From the NCBI GenBank assembly GCA_015501595.1, contig JADNRX010000133.1, forward strand, positions 1 to 64,000: 64,000 bases of DNA, written 5' to 3'. Of the stretch, positions 1-11,038 are shown piece by piece (position 1 is the first letter of the stretch; every line of letters starts with the position of its first letter). The DNA is from Hymenopellis radicata. Lineage: Eukaryota > Basidiomycota > Agaricomycetes > Agaricales > Physalacriaceae. Both the position numbers and the translations under genes were made by a program. The notes under the pieces are model-generated. The model did not search any database. It saw only the letters and a list, made by a program, of their open reading frames with translations, and had not been told where the DNA came from.

Positions 1-1245
1 ATCGGCAAAATCACAGCCGACGGTAGCCACGACCTCGACAGCCAAGAAGAACTCAAACCTTGGTTCGAAGAGCTGGAGAGCGACGCGCGACGTCTCGAGC
101 GCGCCAAACAGAGAGGGAAAGCTTCGACCCGGGGAAGAGGCAAGGAGTCTGATGATGACGAGATGACGACCACCACAACGAGCATGACCACGAGAAAACC
201 ATCGACGATGACGATGACGATGCCCGAGATGAAGAGCAGCGTGGGGGAAAGAAACACGCTCGAGGGGATCCAACTCCCTCTGATGGATCAGACTCCAGCG
301 GTGGAAGCGACTCCGACAAGCACCATAAACGCAAGCACCACCACAGTCGGAAGCATCGCCGGACCCCTCAGACGAGTCCAGCGAGAGCGAAGAACAAGAC
401 AGATCGCTCTTCGGATGGGCGCCAGCCGCCACTGTCAAAGAGCTCCGCCTCACTGCCGTACACAAGAAAATTCGCACCGCTATCGAGAACCACAGACGTG
501 ATATCAAAAAAGCCATCCGCGACCTCATGCGCACAGGCGTCGCCCCAACTTCCCTCAGTCACTCTGGAAGAAAGTGTTGCTCGACGAAGCCGTCGACTTC
601 GACGAGATCAATGCCTACTTCTTCTCCACCAAACTCGATCTCGACCCCACTCCTGTCAGCACAGTTGAATCGGCGCTACACAAAGCCTTGGGACGAAGCG
701 CGGAGAAGAAGACAGTCAGCACTTCGCCTGTCTGGTTTCAATGCTTTGACAAGTACTGCGAGGCGGTCGAGACAGTCTTCCCCTACCGTTCAGCTGAACT
801 CAGAGTATGGCGACGACACATCGACGATATGTTCACCGCTAAACATGAAGAGTCCCACATCAGGATCATCGCCTACGACGTGGCCGCTCGAAAAGTCATC
901 GCCACCAACCCTGCCATCCTTTTCGACCAGTGCGAAACCACCGAACTCGTTAGACTCCGGATGGCCTTCCTTGACAAGGACGGTGTCCGGTATGATGACA
1001 TCGGAGGAACTGGAGGAAGTGGATCAACCTCCAAAATCGCACCAACGAAATTGGGGAGGAAGAAAGAAATCTGCAACAACTGGAACGAGGGTAAGTGCCC
1101 TCGAAACCCTTGTCCCAGACGTCACGCCTGTAGCTCCTGCGGAGGACCCCACATCGCCAGCCTGTGTAAATCGAAAAAACACCTGAGCCCTCGGCCGGTC
1201 GTTCTTTCGTTTCGGGTCTCTGGCACGCGGCGCGTCATTTCGTAG
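1..1245 (+). pseudogene. Gag-like ORF of the tyrosine-recombinase element, frameshifted
   Basis: The first 500 bases encode a charged stretch rich in Asp, His, Lys and Ser. Coding then moves between frames near 500-545 and is open in one frame from 574 to 1245. The 574-1245 part holds a globular region and then, near residues 167-200, a Cys/His cluster reading roughly C-x3-N-x4-C-x4-C-x4-H-x-C-x2-C-x3-H-x4-C. This CCCH/CCHC-like double finger is typical of gag-like proteins of basidiomycete Ngaro/DIRS elements and presumably binds RNA. The frame changes mean no full-length product can be made. The beginning is outside the window. Confidence 0.7.
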
Positions 1246-1271
1246 GCGGCGAGGAGGCTGATGAAGAAGAG

Positions 1272-3183
1272 GTGTTGGAGGAAGAGAGAAAAGATGTAGG
1301 TGTCGGCGGGGTTGGCACCTTCTTGCCACGTTACTTGAGGGGTTTCGGTTGGAGGAAACTTGCCCCCCAAGGTAGTCGAACAGCGTGGTACACAGAGGTA
1401 GATGATCCACTCCCTCATCCGCCTGAAAAAGAGTATCACCATGTATCGATGAAAACCATTCACCAAAATCCAAACCTTTTCCACGTTTCGACACCCATCA
1501 ACATCGAGCGATTTGCGAGCGCTCTCTCTATTCATCCCAATAGAGCGTTTGTAACGTCTGTCGTTCGTACGTTGAAGATTGGTTTATGGCCGTGGGCTGA
1601 TACTAATCCGACGGGTGATTTTCCTGAAACGTGGGACAACGCGTGGGCGAATATATCATCGACTGAGGAACAGCAGTTCATTTCGGATCAGTGTAACGAC
1701 GAGGTTGAGAAAGGTCAACACTCACCAGCCTTTGGCCCAGACCTTCTCCCTGGCATGTACTCCACTCCGAATATTGCTATCCCGAAACCACATTCAGATG
1801 ATCTTCGTCTAGTCGCGAATCAATCTGCTGGCGACTTTTGTCAGAATAACATGGTCAGTAAATCAGAAACAAAAGGTGCTCGACTCGACTCACTCCTTGT
1901 TTTCATTCCAATGCTCCTCATGTTCGCGAAATTGCACCCGGGCAAACGACTCCTCCTTTGGAAGTCGGATGTCATGGGTGCTTTCAGAACAATACCCGTT
2001 CACCCACTATGGCAAATCAAACAAGTCGTTACTTCTTTAGGAGGGAAGGGCAAGTCAGACAAATCTTCGTGGCTTCGCTACGTCGACTGGCGCGCCTGCT
2101 TCGGTAATCGTGGCTCTCCGAGAGCGTGGGCTTCAGTAATGGGTCTTGTCGTGTGGTTGGCGATTTGCGTCCTGAATATGGTGTTCCTCTGTTGTTACGT
2201 TGACGACTGTTATAGCGTAGGTCTTGTCGACGACATGTTGTGGTACGAACCCTACCAACAGCTGTACCCGACGGATCAAACACGCTTACTCAAACTCTGG
2301 GATTGGCTCGGCATACCCCACAAACTCAAGAAGCAAGTTGGGGCGAGACTCTAGTCATCATCGGGTTCCTCGTTGATCCGAATGCGATGACGGCAACCCT
2401 GCCCGAAGAATCCAAACTTGACCTCGTCCATCACGTTCACGATTTCATAGCGAATCCTACGCGACGCCAAACTTTACACGACTTCGAACAGTTGACTGGT
2501 TGGATCAACTGGTCTCTCAATGTCTTCCCTTTGCTGAAACCAGCACTCAGCAATGTTTATATCAAGATGTCCGGAAAGCATCGCGCACTCGCACAAATAT
2601 ATCTGAACAAAGCCATTGTCGAGGATCTCACCTGGTTCGTGGAGCATGTCGAAATGTCATCGGGTATGCTCTTCTTTGCGAACATTGACTGGAATCCCTA
2701 CAGCGAGGCCGATATGACATCTTCTGTGACGCCTCATTGACGGGTATGGGCTTCTGGGTAGTCAACCGTCACCTCGGCTTCTCGTGCCCCGTGAGTGGAG
2801 AAGATATGCGGGAAAGGATTTTCTTTTGGGAAGCGCTTTGCGTTTTGGCGGCGTTAGTATGGTACGAGGCATCTAAACTCGCATACTTCGCCACCCCACA
2901 GTCACCCGCACGTTTAACTGTTTTCACTGATAATTCGAATACAGCGAATATCTTTGACACGCTGCGCGCACTTCCCGAGTACAATCCCATTCTCAAAACG
3001 GCTGTCGACATCCGCATCTGCTCAAATATCGATCTACGAGTCGTTCACATCGGCCGTGACGAGAACCGCGTTGCCGACGCTCTTTCCAAAGACAACTTTC
3101 ACATTGCTCGTTCACTAGTGCCGAATATCTCTTTCGACGCCTTTAAACCCCCTCGATTGACGCTGGGGGCTGCCAAAAAATGA
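1272..3183 (+). pseudogene. Reverse transcriptase-RNase H of the tyrosine-recombinase element, broken by frameshifts
   Basis: Coding continues across three frames. 1272-2335 carries the RT core: the KSDVMGAFRTIPVHP segment with a catalytic Asp near 1965, and the catalytic box YVDD near 2195. A frame change at about 2335 leads into the thumb region (WGETLVIIGFLVDP). A second change near 2720 leads into RNase H, with FCDASLTGMGFW, TDNSNTANIF near 2930 and HIGRDENRVADALSK near 3047. The last of these is the usual RNase H end block. The RNase H part overlaps the recombinase ORF by 4 bases (ATGA). Catalytic motifs survive but the frame does not. Confidence 0.85.
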
Positions 3184-4115
3184 AGATCCATCAAGAGCGG
3201 AAATCAAGGCAACCCCGCAGGAAACCTTGGTCCCGTGAACGGCTCATTCACGAGCGAGCCATTGCGCTAGGTCTCGCAATCGATACATCCACTAGTGGGA
3301 CCTACGACTCACATCTCAATTCTTATCTCACCTTCTGTGCCTTGCACGAAATTCCAGTGGAACCGACTCCGGACACGCTATCGTTCTATGTCATCTATAT
3401 GTCGGCGCATATCGATCCGCGTTCGGTCGCATCTTATCTATCTGGAATCTGTAACAAACTGGAACCTTACTTCCCCGAGGTGCGTGCTAATCGTGGAACT
3501 CTCCTCGTCAAACGGTCACTCTCCGGGTGCCACAAGCGCTATGGCAGAGCCGTTAAGAGGAAGTTACCCTTGGCGCGTTCCCTCATCTTGACCACCATCG
3601 CCTCGATACACCCGAACTCCTCCCATGACGATTTACTCTTCGCTGCAATGCTCTGCACCGGCTTTTGTGCACTCATGCGACTCGGCGAATTATCAGTCCC
3701 AGACAACGTCAACATTCGCGACTTACGCAAGTGTTCTAGACGTTCGACCGTCACTTTGTTCCACGACGGTTATGAATTCGATTTACCTTATCACAAGGCC
3801 GACCGTTTTTTCGAGGGCAACAAAATCCGTATCCTTCGTCGTGGAGAACTTAATCCTCTTCCCATCTTCCGCCAATACATCTCCTCTCGCGACAAGATCT
3901 CTCGTCTGAATCCGTTCCTCTGGATTACTGTCCGGAACGAGATTCCGACTCGAGCGTGGTTCATGAAGCGCCTGCGGCGCATCGAACCAGACACCCAGTT
4001 CGCGGGCCAATCCATGCGTGCGGGTGGTGCTACCGCGATGGCCGAAGACGGGTTTGCCCCTCATCTCATCCAAGCCGCTGGACGCTGGGCTTCCGCATCA
4101 GGAAACCGCCTTTAG
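3180..4115 (+). pseudogene. Tyrosine recombinase of the retroelement, catalytic tyrosine lost
   Basis: The 311-residue ORF has the two-part structure of a tyrosine recombinase/phage integrase: an N-terminal SAM-like DNA-binding half (roughly residues 15-120) and a C-terminal catalytic half. The first catalytic Arg lies in MRLGELSV. The second block reads GQSMRAGGATAMAEDGF, where family members usually have H-x-x-R; here the His is Gln. The IQAAGRW block follows. The ORF then ends in SGNRL, whereas relatives continue into a Tyr-containing RIYIRK segment. A recognisable remnant (FRIRKPP) sits in another frame at about 4095-4115, so a small deletion removed the nucleophile and shifted frame. It overlaps RNase H by 4 bases. 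Confidence 0.8.
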
Positions 4116-4340
4116 CATTGAAGCACCTCAAGGCAGGGACCTTTTCTTGAGGCACTCAAGGCCACCAGAGGACATCAAGACACCTCAGGTACCTTAAGGC
4201 AGTAAGCCGAAGCCTTAGGGTGCATTCAGATGCTTCAGGCCATCTTAAGCTTGAGGTCTGTATGATGGCTGCCTTGAGTAGGATGAATACCGTTGAAGAC
4301 TACAGCACCTGTGCACTTCCTTTGAGGCAGACTAAGGCTG
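4116..4340. repeat. CTTAAGG/CTCAAGG-rich low-complexity block, copy 1
   Basis: The stretch is built from closely spaced variants of CTTGAGGC, CTCAAGGC, CCTTAAGG and CCTTAGG on both strands, without a regular period. A similar block occurs at 7490-7790. It directly follows the recombinase remnant, so it may belong to the 3' region of that element or be an independent repeat family. Confidence 0.5.
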
Positions 4341-6889
4341 CTAAGGTATCCGAAGAGTTGTGACAATGATGCAATTGTTACGTGTACAGGGATTACTTTT
4401 CGTAGAGGCGGTCGACTGCACAAAGGTGCAACGACCATTACCCCACTCGAAAATCCTGGCAACAGGCACATGTACCCACATCGATGACCAGCCGGCAGCC
4501 GAAGTCATACATGAAGATAGCTGAATGACCACAGCTAGCACAATGGTGAAAAAAGCGGTGTCCCACACCATCAGAAAGACGATGGCAGATCTCGTGATCC
4601 CGACCATCGTTCATGTCCGGCGAAATTGGGACGATCATCAAGCGGCAGAGATGCAGATGCAATAGCATTGGTGCGTCGACTTTTGCCATGGCTGCTGCGA
4701 GGGGACCGGATCCAACGCTGGGGGGACAGTTGAAGGCGGGTGGAAAATGGCATGCCAGCACTCCGACAACGACGATATACTGATCTTGAAGAGATTGTGG
4801 GATTGGGCGTTGTCGCTGGGTCCATCCTGTACAGTTTCGTCCAACGTTGTGAACCGACAAGCACGACGAGGTCGTCCGCAAAGTCCACCTGGGCGACGTT
4901 GTACGATGGGAAGAAGGGGAGTTTCGCGAGGGGCTTTTGTGAAGCCCTACTCCGCTACATGTCGTCTTTCTGGCAGAGCAAGGGAAGAGGAGAGAGTAAA
5001 TAGAGGAGATTAGTCGGTTGAGGGTCAAGAAACATACCCTAGTGGACGAGCAGTCGCGCCGACCAACGACAATCGTAGGCTCAGAGTGAAAAGTAAGATA
5101 TTGCATCGAAAATGGGAACGAGAATACACACATATGCACGACAAGAGGAAATGAACACGCACATAGTAAGCGTTGCTCGCCAGCAGACAGCGCAACGCCC
5201 GTTCGGACTTACTCGACTGCGCATGCCGCGCTTCTCTGGCCTTCAAATCATGTTGTCTCAATATCCATGTCGTCCAGGTTGCCGTCGCTGCCTCAAAGGC
5301 AAACAGCATCTCCGTCCCAGAGTCCATATTGCCGCGGCAGGTGCCCACGCCCTAGCAGAGCCCGATAGAAGAGTGCGCTGAAGCACGGCACGGCTCTAGC
5401 ATCGACTGTAAGGATAAGAATCCTCATTTGCCGGCATCGTTCTCGTTCGACCGCGACAAATGGTGAAAGTGCGGCCTGCTACAGGGCTTACGCGTACTGA
5501 AGCGAAGGCCCCGAACAGGCAGAGTCAGCAGGAGAAAGGACCGATGAAAGTCGGCGCAGAGTGAGGACGTCGCGGAATCGATGGTGGTGGTGAGAGTCAG
5601 AGAGAGATGACACTCAGATGACACGAACAGCGCTTGATCGCTGTTCGGCTCGCCGGGCCTGAACATCCGAGTATCGTTCGCCTCGACGTAGAGACCGAAC
5701 GAGAGAGTATTGAGCTTTAAAAACAAGTGTAATATTACCATGGCAGTCCACATAAGGACTTGTCAAAAAATTTAAACCTCAGAAATTGAGCAGTTAGTAC
5801 ATATAGCATATTCAACAAGTACGTTGCAAGTCTTACCTTCAAAAAAATGGACATTTTGAAAGTTTTAGAATTCCACTCCCTTATGAGATCCCGCTTGGTC
5901 CGAAGGAGCAGCGCGACCTCGTTCATATGCTAGAGCCATCCCGAAGTTGATTCCGCCGCCCAAAATGGCAGGATCAAACACCATCACTCTTCTTTATTCC
6001 ACCACCACCACCGTCGACGACTAACGACACACCGTCGCTATGCCACAGCTGCCTCTCAAGGTCGTCTCTCTTGCGGCTGGCGACTCTGATCTTAGCAAGT
6101 CTTACAGCGGACCCCGATAGGGATGTTATTCGGAATGAGAAGGCGCTGGTGAATGCGACGACGAGCAGTGTGCCAAGAGAGCCTGAACGGGCAGACAAGG
6201 AGCAAGGCTGTACGACGTCGCGGACGTGTATATTCTTTCCAGGTGCGTAGCTTTTCTTGTGAATAGATCTCGCCCGTACTGATGGCTTCATACGCCAAGT
6301 GGACACCATGACAATAATAATGACTCCGCGGGACATCAAGAACGGACGACTCCCCGTACTCCGTCTCCATGACCGGTGACGGCGCCGTTAACGAAATTAG
6401 GACCTCTTCTCCTTGCTGTCGTTACTTCATTTGCCGTTCTGCGATTGCTCGCGCTTCATCGGGTGGATACCTGTGAATATTGGCATCGCTGTGGATGCGG
6501 ACCTGCACGGCCATATTAGGTGCGCCCTCGTATCATGGTTTCTGTTGCCTGTTTGCCAGATTGTTTGGATCATCTCACAACTTCAATGCTTAAATTCTTT
6601 CAAGTTCCTTTACCGTCGGGCCCGACGGCCGTGATGCCACGTATGACCACGTGAGTGTTGACTTTTCTTCGATCGCATTTCAAAGTCCGATCTCGTCCTC
6701 TTTCCCTCATACCTTCGCTTCTCCCGCAACTTGGACGACGTCGGCGCCTTCACCTTGCACGCTCCCGACTCCCGACCTATGAACACGATGTCGCCAGCAA
6801 CTGTTACGACGGCCATAACGACACCCCCATTTCGAGCAATAACGCCCCTACGATAATGCCCTCGATCACGACTGCGACGAGGCCCTCAA
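4341..6889. other. No recognisable gene
   Basis: Open stretches of up to about 230 codons exist on the minus strand (4438-5139) and shorter ones elsewhere (for example 5974-6370 minus). None shows a recognisable domain, a consistent exon chain or protein-like composition. The region probably holds decayed sequence; no function is proposed. Confidence 0.4.
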
Positions 6890-7065
6890 CTGCCATTGAG
6901 ATAACCACCACGATTGCGACTGCGACGACCACGACTGCGACTGCGACGACATCCTCAACTGCGACTGCGACGACACCCTCGACACTGCGACTGCCCATGA
7001 TTGCGACTGCGACGACGCCCCCAACTGCGACTGCAACGACTATGAGGCTCCCGACCATACCACAG
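6890..7065 (+). repeat. Degenerate GCGACTGCGAC tandem repeat
   Basis: Repeats of the 6-mer GCGACT/GCGACG interrupted by CCCTCAACT-type spacers run through this stretch. They give Thr/Ala-rich or Val-rich translations on the two strands. It looks like a simple-sequence expansion rather than a gene. Confidence 0.6.
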
Positions 7066-7489
7066 CCACGGCGACATTCACGATAGTACCAAGCCGACTC
7101 TTACCCCACAGCCACAATGACGCCCAATAACCGTAGCCTCGACAATGAGGCACCACATGTTCGTATAGCTGCCTCTGTGCATAATCAAGACGGCATCCCA
7201 CGTCGACGACGCGCTGAAACTGCCAATACGCGACAAGGACAACGGATACTCACTATGCAGACAACCCAGGATCAGCACGCCCTACAATGCGGACCAGGCC
7301 TAGTTGCGACAATACCTGACTGACGATGACTGTCGGAACATTCTTCCTGTACCTTACAATCCCATGCTTTATAATCATCGTATGATATCTACTTTGTTTT
7401 TTCGGACCCACTCTCTCTCTTACATGAATTGACTGTTTGGTATTATTCAATAATAAAGTTCATATTCATGAAAGCATTTCATCGGATTT

Positions 7490-7790
7490 GACATGACTGG
7501 AAGTCAGTTTGGTCTGAGTGAAGTCATCTTAAGTCTTCCTTAACTGGCATCCAGCATCGCTTGAGTAGCATTGAGTTTTGCTTAAGCAGCATTAAGCTAG
7601 CCTGAAGGCAAGTACTATGTATTGATGTAGCTTGATGCACCTTGTAGGGGGATTAAGGTGTCCTAAGTCTGCTTGAGGCAGGGCTTACCGCCGAACCTTG
7701 ATTCAAGGCACCTTAGTAGCCTTAGCAACTTAGCAGCCTCAAGGTGCCTATACACCCTTAAGATGTCTCTAAGCGTCTTGAGGCCTGGAC
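7490..7790. repeat. CTTAAGG/CTTGAGG-rich low-complexity block, copy 2
   Basis: Same word composition as 4116-4340: CTTAAG, CTTGAG, CCTTAG, TTCAAGGCACC and similar words at high density. The two blocks are not simple copies but share vocabulary, which suggests one repeat family. Confidence 0.5.
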
Positions 7791-7942
7791 CCATTTTCGT
7801 GATGCGACACCTTCCAGATTTATATCAGGAAGAACCCGGTCCTCCTTCAAGCCTTACTCTTTCACGAACAAGGCGAACAACATGATTGATACCATCTTTT
7901 GATCATCTTTCCCTCCTTCCACTCCCTTCCATTAGCCTTTGT

Positions 7943-8024
7943 ACGAGTTTCAATCATACTCACGGCCGTCGAGTCTCCGCGGCGGTCGTCTCTTGGCTAA
8001 ATGCTTCCCGGCTCATCAGATTGG
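7943..8024 (+). repeat. 82-bp exact direct repeat, left copy
   Basis: This 82-bp stretch (beginning ACGAGTTTCAATCATACTC, ending CATCAGATTGG) recurs without a difference at 9919-10000. Flanks of the two copies are unrelated. Confidence 0.9.
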
Positions 8025-8454
8025 TCGAGATTAATCCTTGGATTACTCAAGACCAATATGAGGTACGCCTTCTAGCTCTTTTGCCTTCGGCATCTCACCT
8101 AGGGATACCCGTTTAGCTTCTCCGGACAAAAATGGCGTATCCTGTGGTTCGTTATCCTCCGGGTGACACAACGAACCAGGTGAGCTTCTTCTAGCCTTCG
8201 GCACTTGTATTTTCGCTTACCCTCGGTAGCGAACGCCTTCGGCATTTTATTGGTGTTGTGCGCCCTCGGCGCCACACTTTTCTCTAGGTTGATCGTTTAT
8301 TTCCTATCCTGGCGGGGCGCTTATGCATGCAGACCAGGGTGTCTCGCATTCCTCAGTTCTTACTGCGTCCCCGCCAGGTGCGTTCTTGTAAAGTTTATCT
8401 TTCTCTCATTTTACTTACTGTAGTTCACACTAGTATATTTGTCCATCAGGAAAA

Positions 8455-8645
8455 ACTGTAAATTTTACGTACATCTACGTAGGTCTACATAGGCCATGTA
8501 GGCCAGGTACAGAGGTACCCCTATACGTAGCCCTTAGGTAGCCGTCACTCAGGTGTACGTAGATCTCCTGTAGACCTACGTAGACTTCCCCGAGGTCTAT
8601 ATACACCTGTTGTAGACCTCTTGTGCACCTACAGTAGCTGTATGA
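8455..8645. repeat. TACGTA-rich block, left
   Basis: Many near-palindromic words of the type CTACGTAGG, GTAGACCTACGTAG and TACGTACATCTACGTA are packed here. A second block of the same vocabulary lies at 9690-9855. The outer ends of the two blocks are weakly inverted (CTGT...TTTTACGTAC on the left; the same in reverse complement near 9833), as in subterminal repeats of a non-autonomous DNA transposon. Confidence 0.5.
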
Positions 8646-8959
8646 TATAACTACTCTCAAAACACTAGGGTTCCATTTAACGGGCTCGAATTGGGCAGTT
8701 TCACACAGAGAGAGAATCATTAGAAGCATATGATATTGAGAGGTGCGTGAAGACATGTACAAGAATGATACAAGACAGAAAGCAATAAATAGAAGGATGA
8801 ACCGAGGGGAAAGGGGAGCTCGCTATATAATACGGTGCATACAGTAGTAGCGGTGTCGTCGCGCTGTCTTGGATATGGTTCCGGCATGTAGCGTCAGCGG
8901 CGAAATTGGCTCCTCCAAAAAATGTCTCCGTCGTCTTGTAGAGTTCCTCGTTCCGCGAT

Positions 8960-9150
8960 GGTGCTCGGTCGTTCCTCATCCGTTGCGGGTGGCTGGTTCC
9001 TCGTTGTGGGTGGCTGGTTCCTCGTCCGTTGTGGGTGGCTCGTTCCTCGTTCGTTGTGGGTGGTTGGTTCCTCGTCCGTTGCGGGTGGCTCGTTCCTCGC
9101 TCGTTGTGGGTGGGTGGTTCCTCATTCGCCGTGGCTCGTTCCTTGGCACT
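8960..9150 (+). repeat. GTTCCTCGTTGTGGGTGGCTG minisatellite
   Basis: Imperfect tandem units built from GGTTCCTCGT and TTGTGGGTGGC blocks of about 10-21 bp repeat about ten times. The open frames running through it on both strands (Arg/Thr/Asn-rich or Val/Ser/Gly-rich) are repeat artefacts. Confidence 0.75.
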
Positions 9151-9689
9151 TGCTGGGTAAATTCGAATCCTCGTTGGGGCTACATATGTCGTGTGGCTCA
9201 AGGTCCGTCAGCGGAGTGCATGATCTTGGGTGCCCGCTATACTGGTCGAAAATTTGGTGCGTTCCTCGTTGAGCGTCGGCGGCTGGTGATGAGCCTGGGA
9301 GTCTCAGTCGCCTCCGGAAGCGAAGCAGCCTTGGTCTCCGTCAGAGCGGGAGCAGGCGTACGCGGAGAGGATGCCAGAGTGGGGATTGTGTGAGGGAAGG
9401 AGGGAAAGAAAGATGAGCGGAGTCCAGAATTTTTTTTTGATGTATGCGCGGCGGATGACGTGTGCGCACGGACCACTTGATCGCCCGGACTTGGTAAAAA
9501 TTTCCTCGCGTGCAAGCTTGGCTTCGAGGAAAACTCGACTCGAACACTTACCACTCATCAATTTCAGACAATCAACATACACGATGTCCTCGACAGCACA
9601 CATAATTTTCCATTGTTCATTTTCCAGTTCAGAATTTTCACCGTGGCCGCCGCCGATGTAACGTAGACATCACCAGTGCATAGCATACA

Positions 9690-9855
9690 TATACAGGTGA
9701 GTGGCACTTATGTAGTAGGTCTATGTAGTGCTCACCGGGCTATACGTAGGTCTACGTAGTGCTCACCGGGCTATACGTAGGCTACGTAGGTCTACGTAGA
9801 AACGGCCCTTTTTTACGTAGGGTACGTAAAACAGGTCCGATCTATGTAGGATTTC
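9690..9855. repeat. TACGTA-rich block, right, with a short tandem duplication
   Basis: The words AGTGCTCACCGGGCTATACGT and AGGTCTACGT occur twice in tandem at about 9726-9790, followed by further TACGTAG palindromes. The block pairs with 8455-8645 as a possible end of one element of about 1.4 kb. Confidence 0.5.
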
Positions 9856-9918
9856 AGATTTCCCTGATGTCGTCGCCCACCCTCACATTACTGTACCATA
9901 CATGTACCGCGTACCCAT

Positions 9919-10000
9919 ACGAGTTTCAATCATACTCACGGCCGTCGAGTCTCCGCGGCGGTCGTCTCTTGGCTAAATGCTTCCCGGCTCATCAGATTGG
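9919..10000 (+). repeat. 82-bp exact direct repeat, right copy
   Basis: Second copy of the repeat at 7943-8024, offset by 1976 bp. The interval between the copies contains the TACGTA blocks and the minisatellite. It could be the terminal repeat of a small element or the trace of a duplication. Confidence 0.9.
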
Positions 10001-10160
10001 AACTTTTTTAAGGCCTTAATTTTACTTAACCCTTAACCCTTAATGACAACACTGGAACAGACATGGGTCATAGGCCAGAAAATCATGAGGAGAGGTCGCG
10101 TAAAACATCCTCTCAACCATCATATACAGGCTGCAACAAGGCTGCAATCTTCTACTTGCT

Positions 10161-11038
10161 ATGGCTTTACATGTTTCTCCGTTCCTGCTGCATGTCGGTG
10201 CTGCAGGTGCAATGGTCTGGGGGTTTCAAGCGCTGCAGTCGCTGCCTATCACAGCGCTTCTGGAGACTCAGTATGGAGGACACTTTCAGTTCTTGACTAT
10301 ACAGGCGTAAGATGTCTAGTCTGATTGTCAGTTGCCGACTGACGGAGCAAGAACTAGTCTGTTTGTGTCGATCTTCGCTATGGCGGTAGCTGCACTTGTA
10401 GACGTATTCCCGAGCGTTTCTGGTACGCTATCGGGCGGCGTTCTATTTGTCCAAGTACTAAACCATTGAATTAAGGTCTCAGAACCACGAAACGCGCTCT
10501 CCTCATGGTCGCCATGCCTGTTTGTGTCTCTCTTCCTTCATGCATGATCTCATCATGTCGCAGCTGGAGTCCGTAGTTGCATCCGTTTACTGGCCGCTTA
10601 TGATGTTTCTCCCTTACGCAATACTCCAGGCTGAGGCTGCAGAAAACTCTGAGCCCACCTTTTCTACTGAAATGATCAAGCTCGCTCGGATTCCTCTTCC
10701 AATCGATCTCGCGCTACACGCTGTTCCGGCCGCGTCTCTTCTCTTGGACTTCATCCTCTCCGAAAAGAAGTATTCAAAGTCGGCGGAGAGCTATGCAATG
10801 CCTCTTGTAGGCGCGTGTGCCTTGCTCTACAGTTCATGGGCAGAGTACTGTGCCTCGATCAATGGACACTGTACGTTTGATCGATTGTTCAATGTTAGCT
10901 TGTGTTGACCGTGCGCTTTCCCAAGTCCCTTACCCATTTTTGACGGATAATCCGTTCGGTATAAGGGTGGTTATCTATGCTGGCGCGTCGGGCATTGCTT
11001 ATTGGTCGTTCCATCTAGTTAATCATCTCCACGTTTGA
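10161..11038 (+). CDS. FAR-17a/AIG1-like membrane protein
   Basis: Five exons were placed by splice signals and frame: 10161-10306, 10358-10422, 10476-10519, 10564-10870 and 10926-11038, giving about 224 residues. The product begins MALHVSPFLLHVG and runs through GGHFQFLTIQ, FPSVSG, TTKRALLMVAMP, LHAVPAASLLLDF, WAEYCASINGH, PYPFLTDNPFGIRV and NHLHV. These are the signature blocks of the FAR-17a/AIG1 family, multi-pass membrane proteins. In animals, members hydrolyse fatty-acid esters of hydroxy fatty acids using a membrane Thr and a His; the His in LALHAVP fits the catalytic position. The fungal role is not established. Introns are 44-56 nt. The gene appears intact; the nearest gene downstream is the symporter at 11892. 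Confidence 0.85.

Larger units (their letters stand above)
1..4115 (+). mobile_element. Ngaro/DIRS-type tyrosine-recombinase retrotransposon, decayed, 5' end outside window
   Basis: The order gag-like zinc-finger ORF, reverse transcriptase plus RNase H, tyrosine recombinase, all on the plus strand, is that of the Ngaro/DIRS class. These elements integrate with a tyrosine recombinase instead of a DDE integrase. No methyltransferase-like domain was seen between RNase H and recombinase, which favours Ngaro over DIRS1. The element enters the window already inside gag, so its left repeat is not visible, and no split direct repeat could be identified on the right. Several frame changes within gag and RT/RH, plus a damaged recombinase active site, show that this copy is dead. 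Class is firm; family is inferred. Confidence 0.85.

Noticed and set aside
4438..5139. 233-codon minus-strand open frame
   Set aside because: Cys/Ser/His-rich without domain features; competing frames in the same stretch are equally open. No exon chain could be built.
8701..9393. Long open frames on both strands (Asn/Glu/Arg/His repeats or Val/Ser/Gly repeats)
   Set aside because: They are translations of the minisatellite, not protein-like sequence.
10030..10043. TTAACCC tandem words
   Set aside because: Not the TTAGGG/CCCTAA sequence and only two units; treated as chance.
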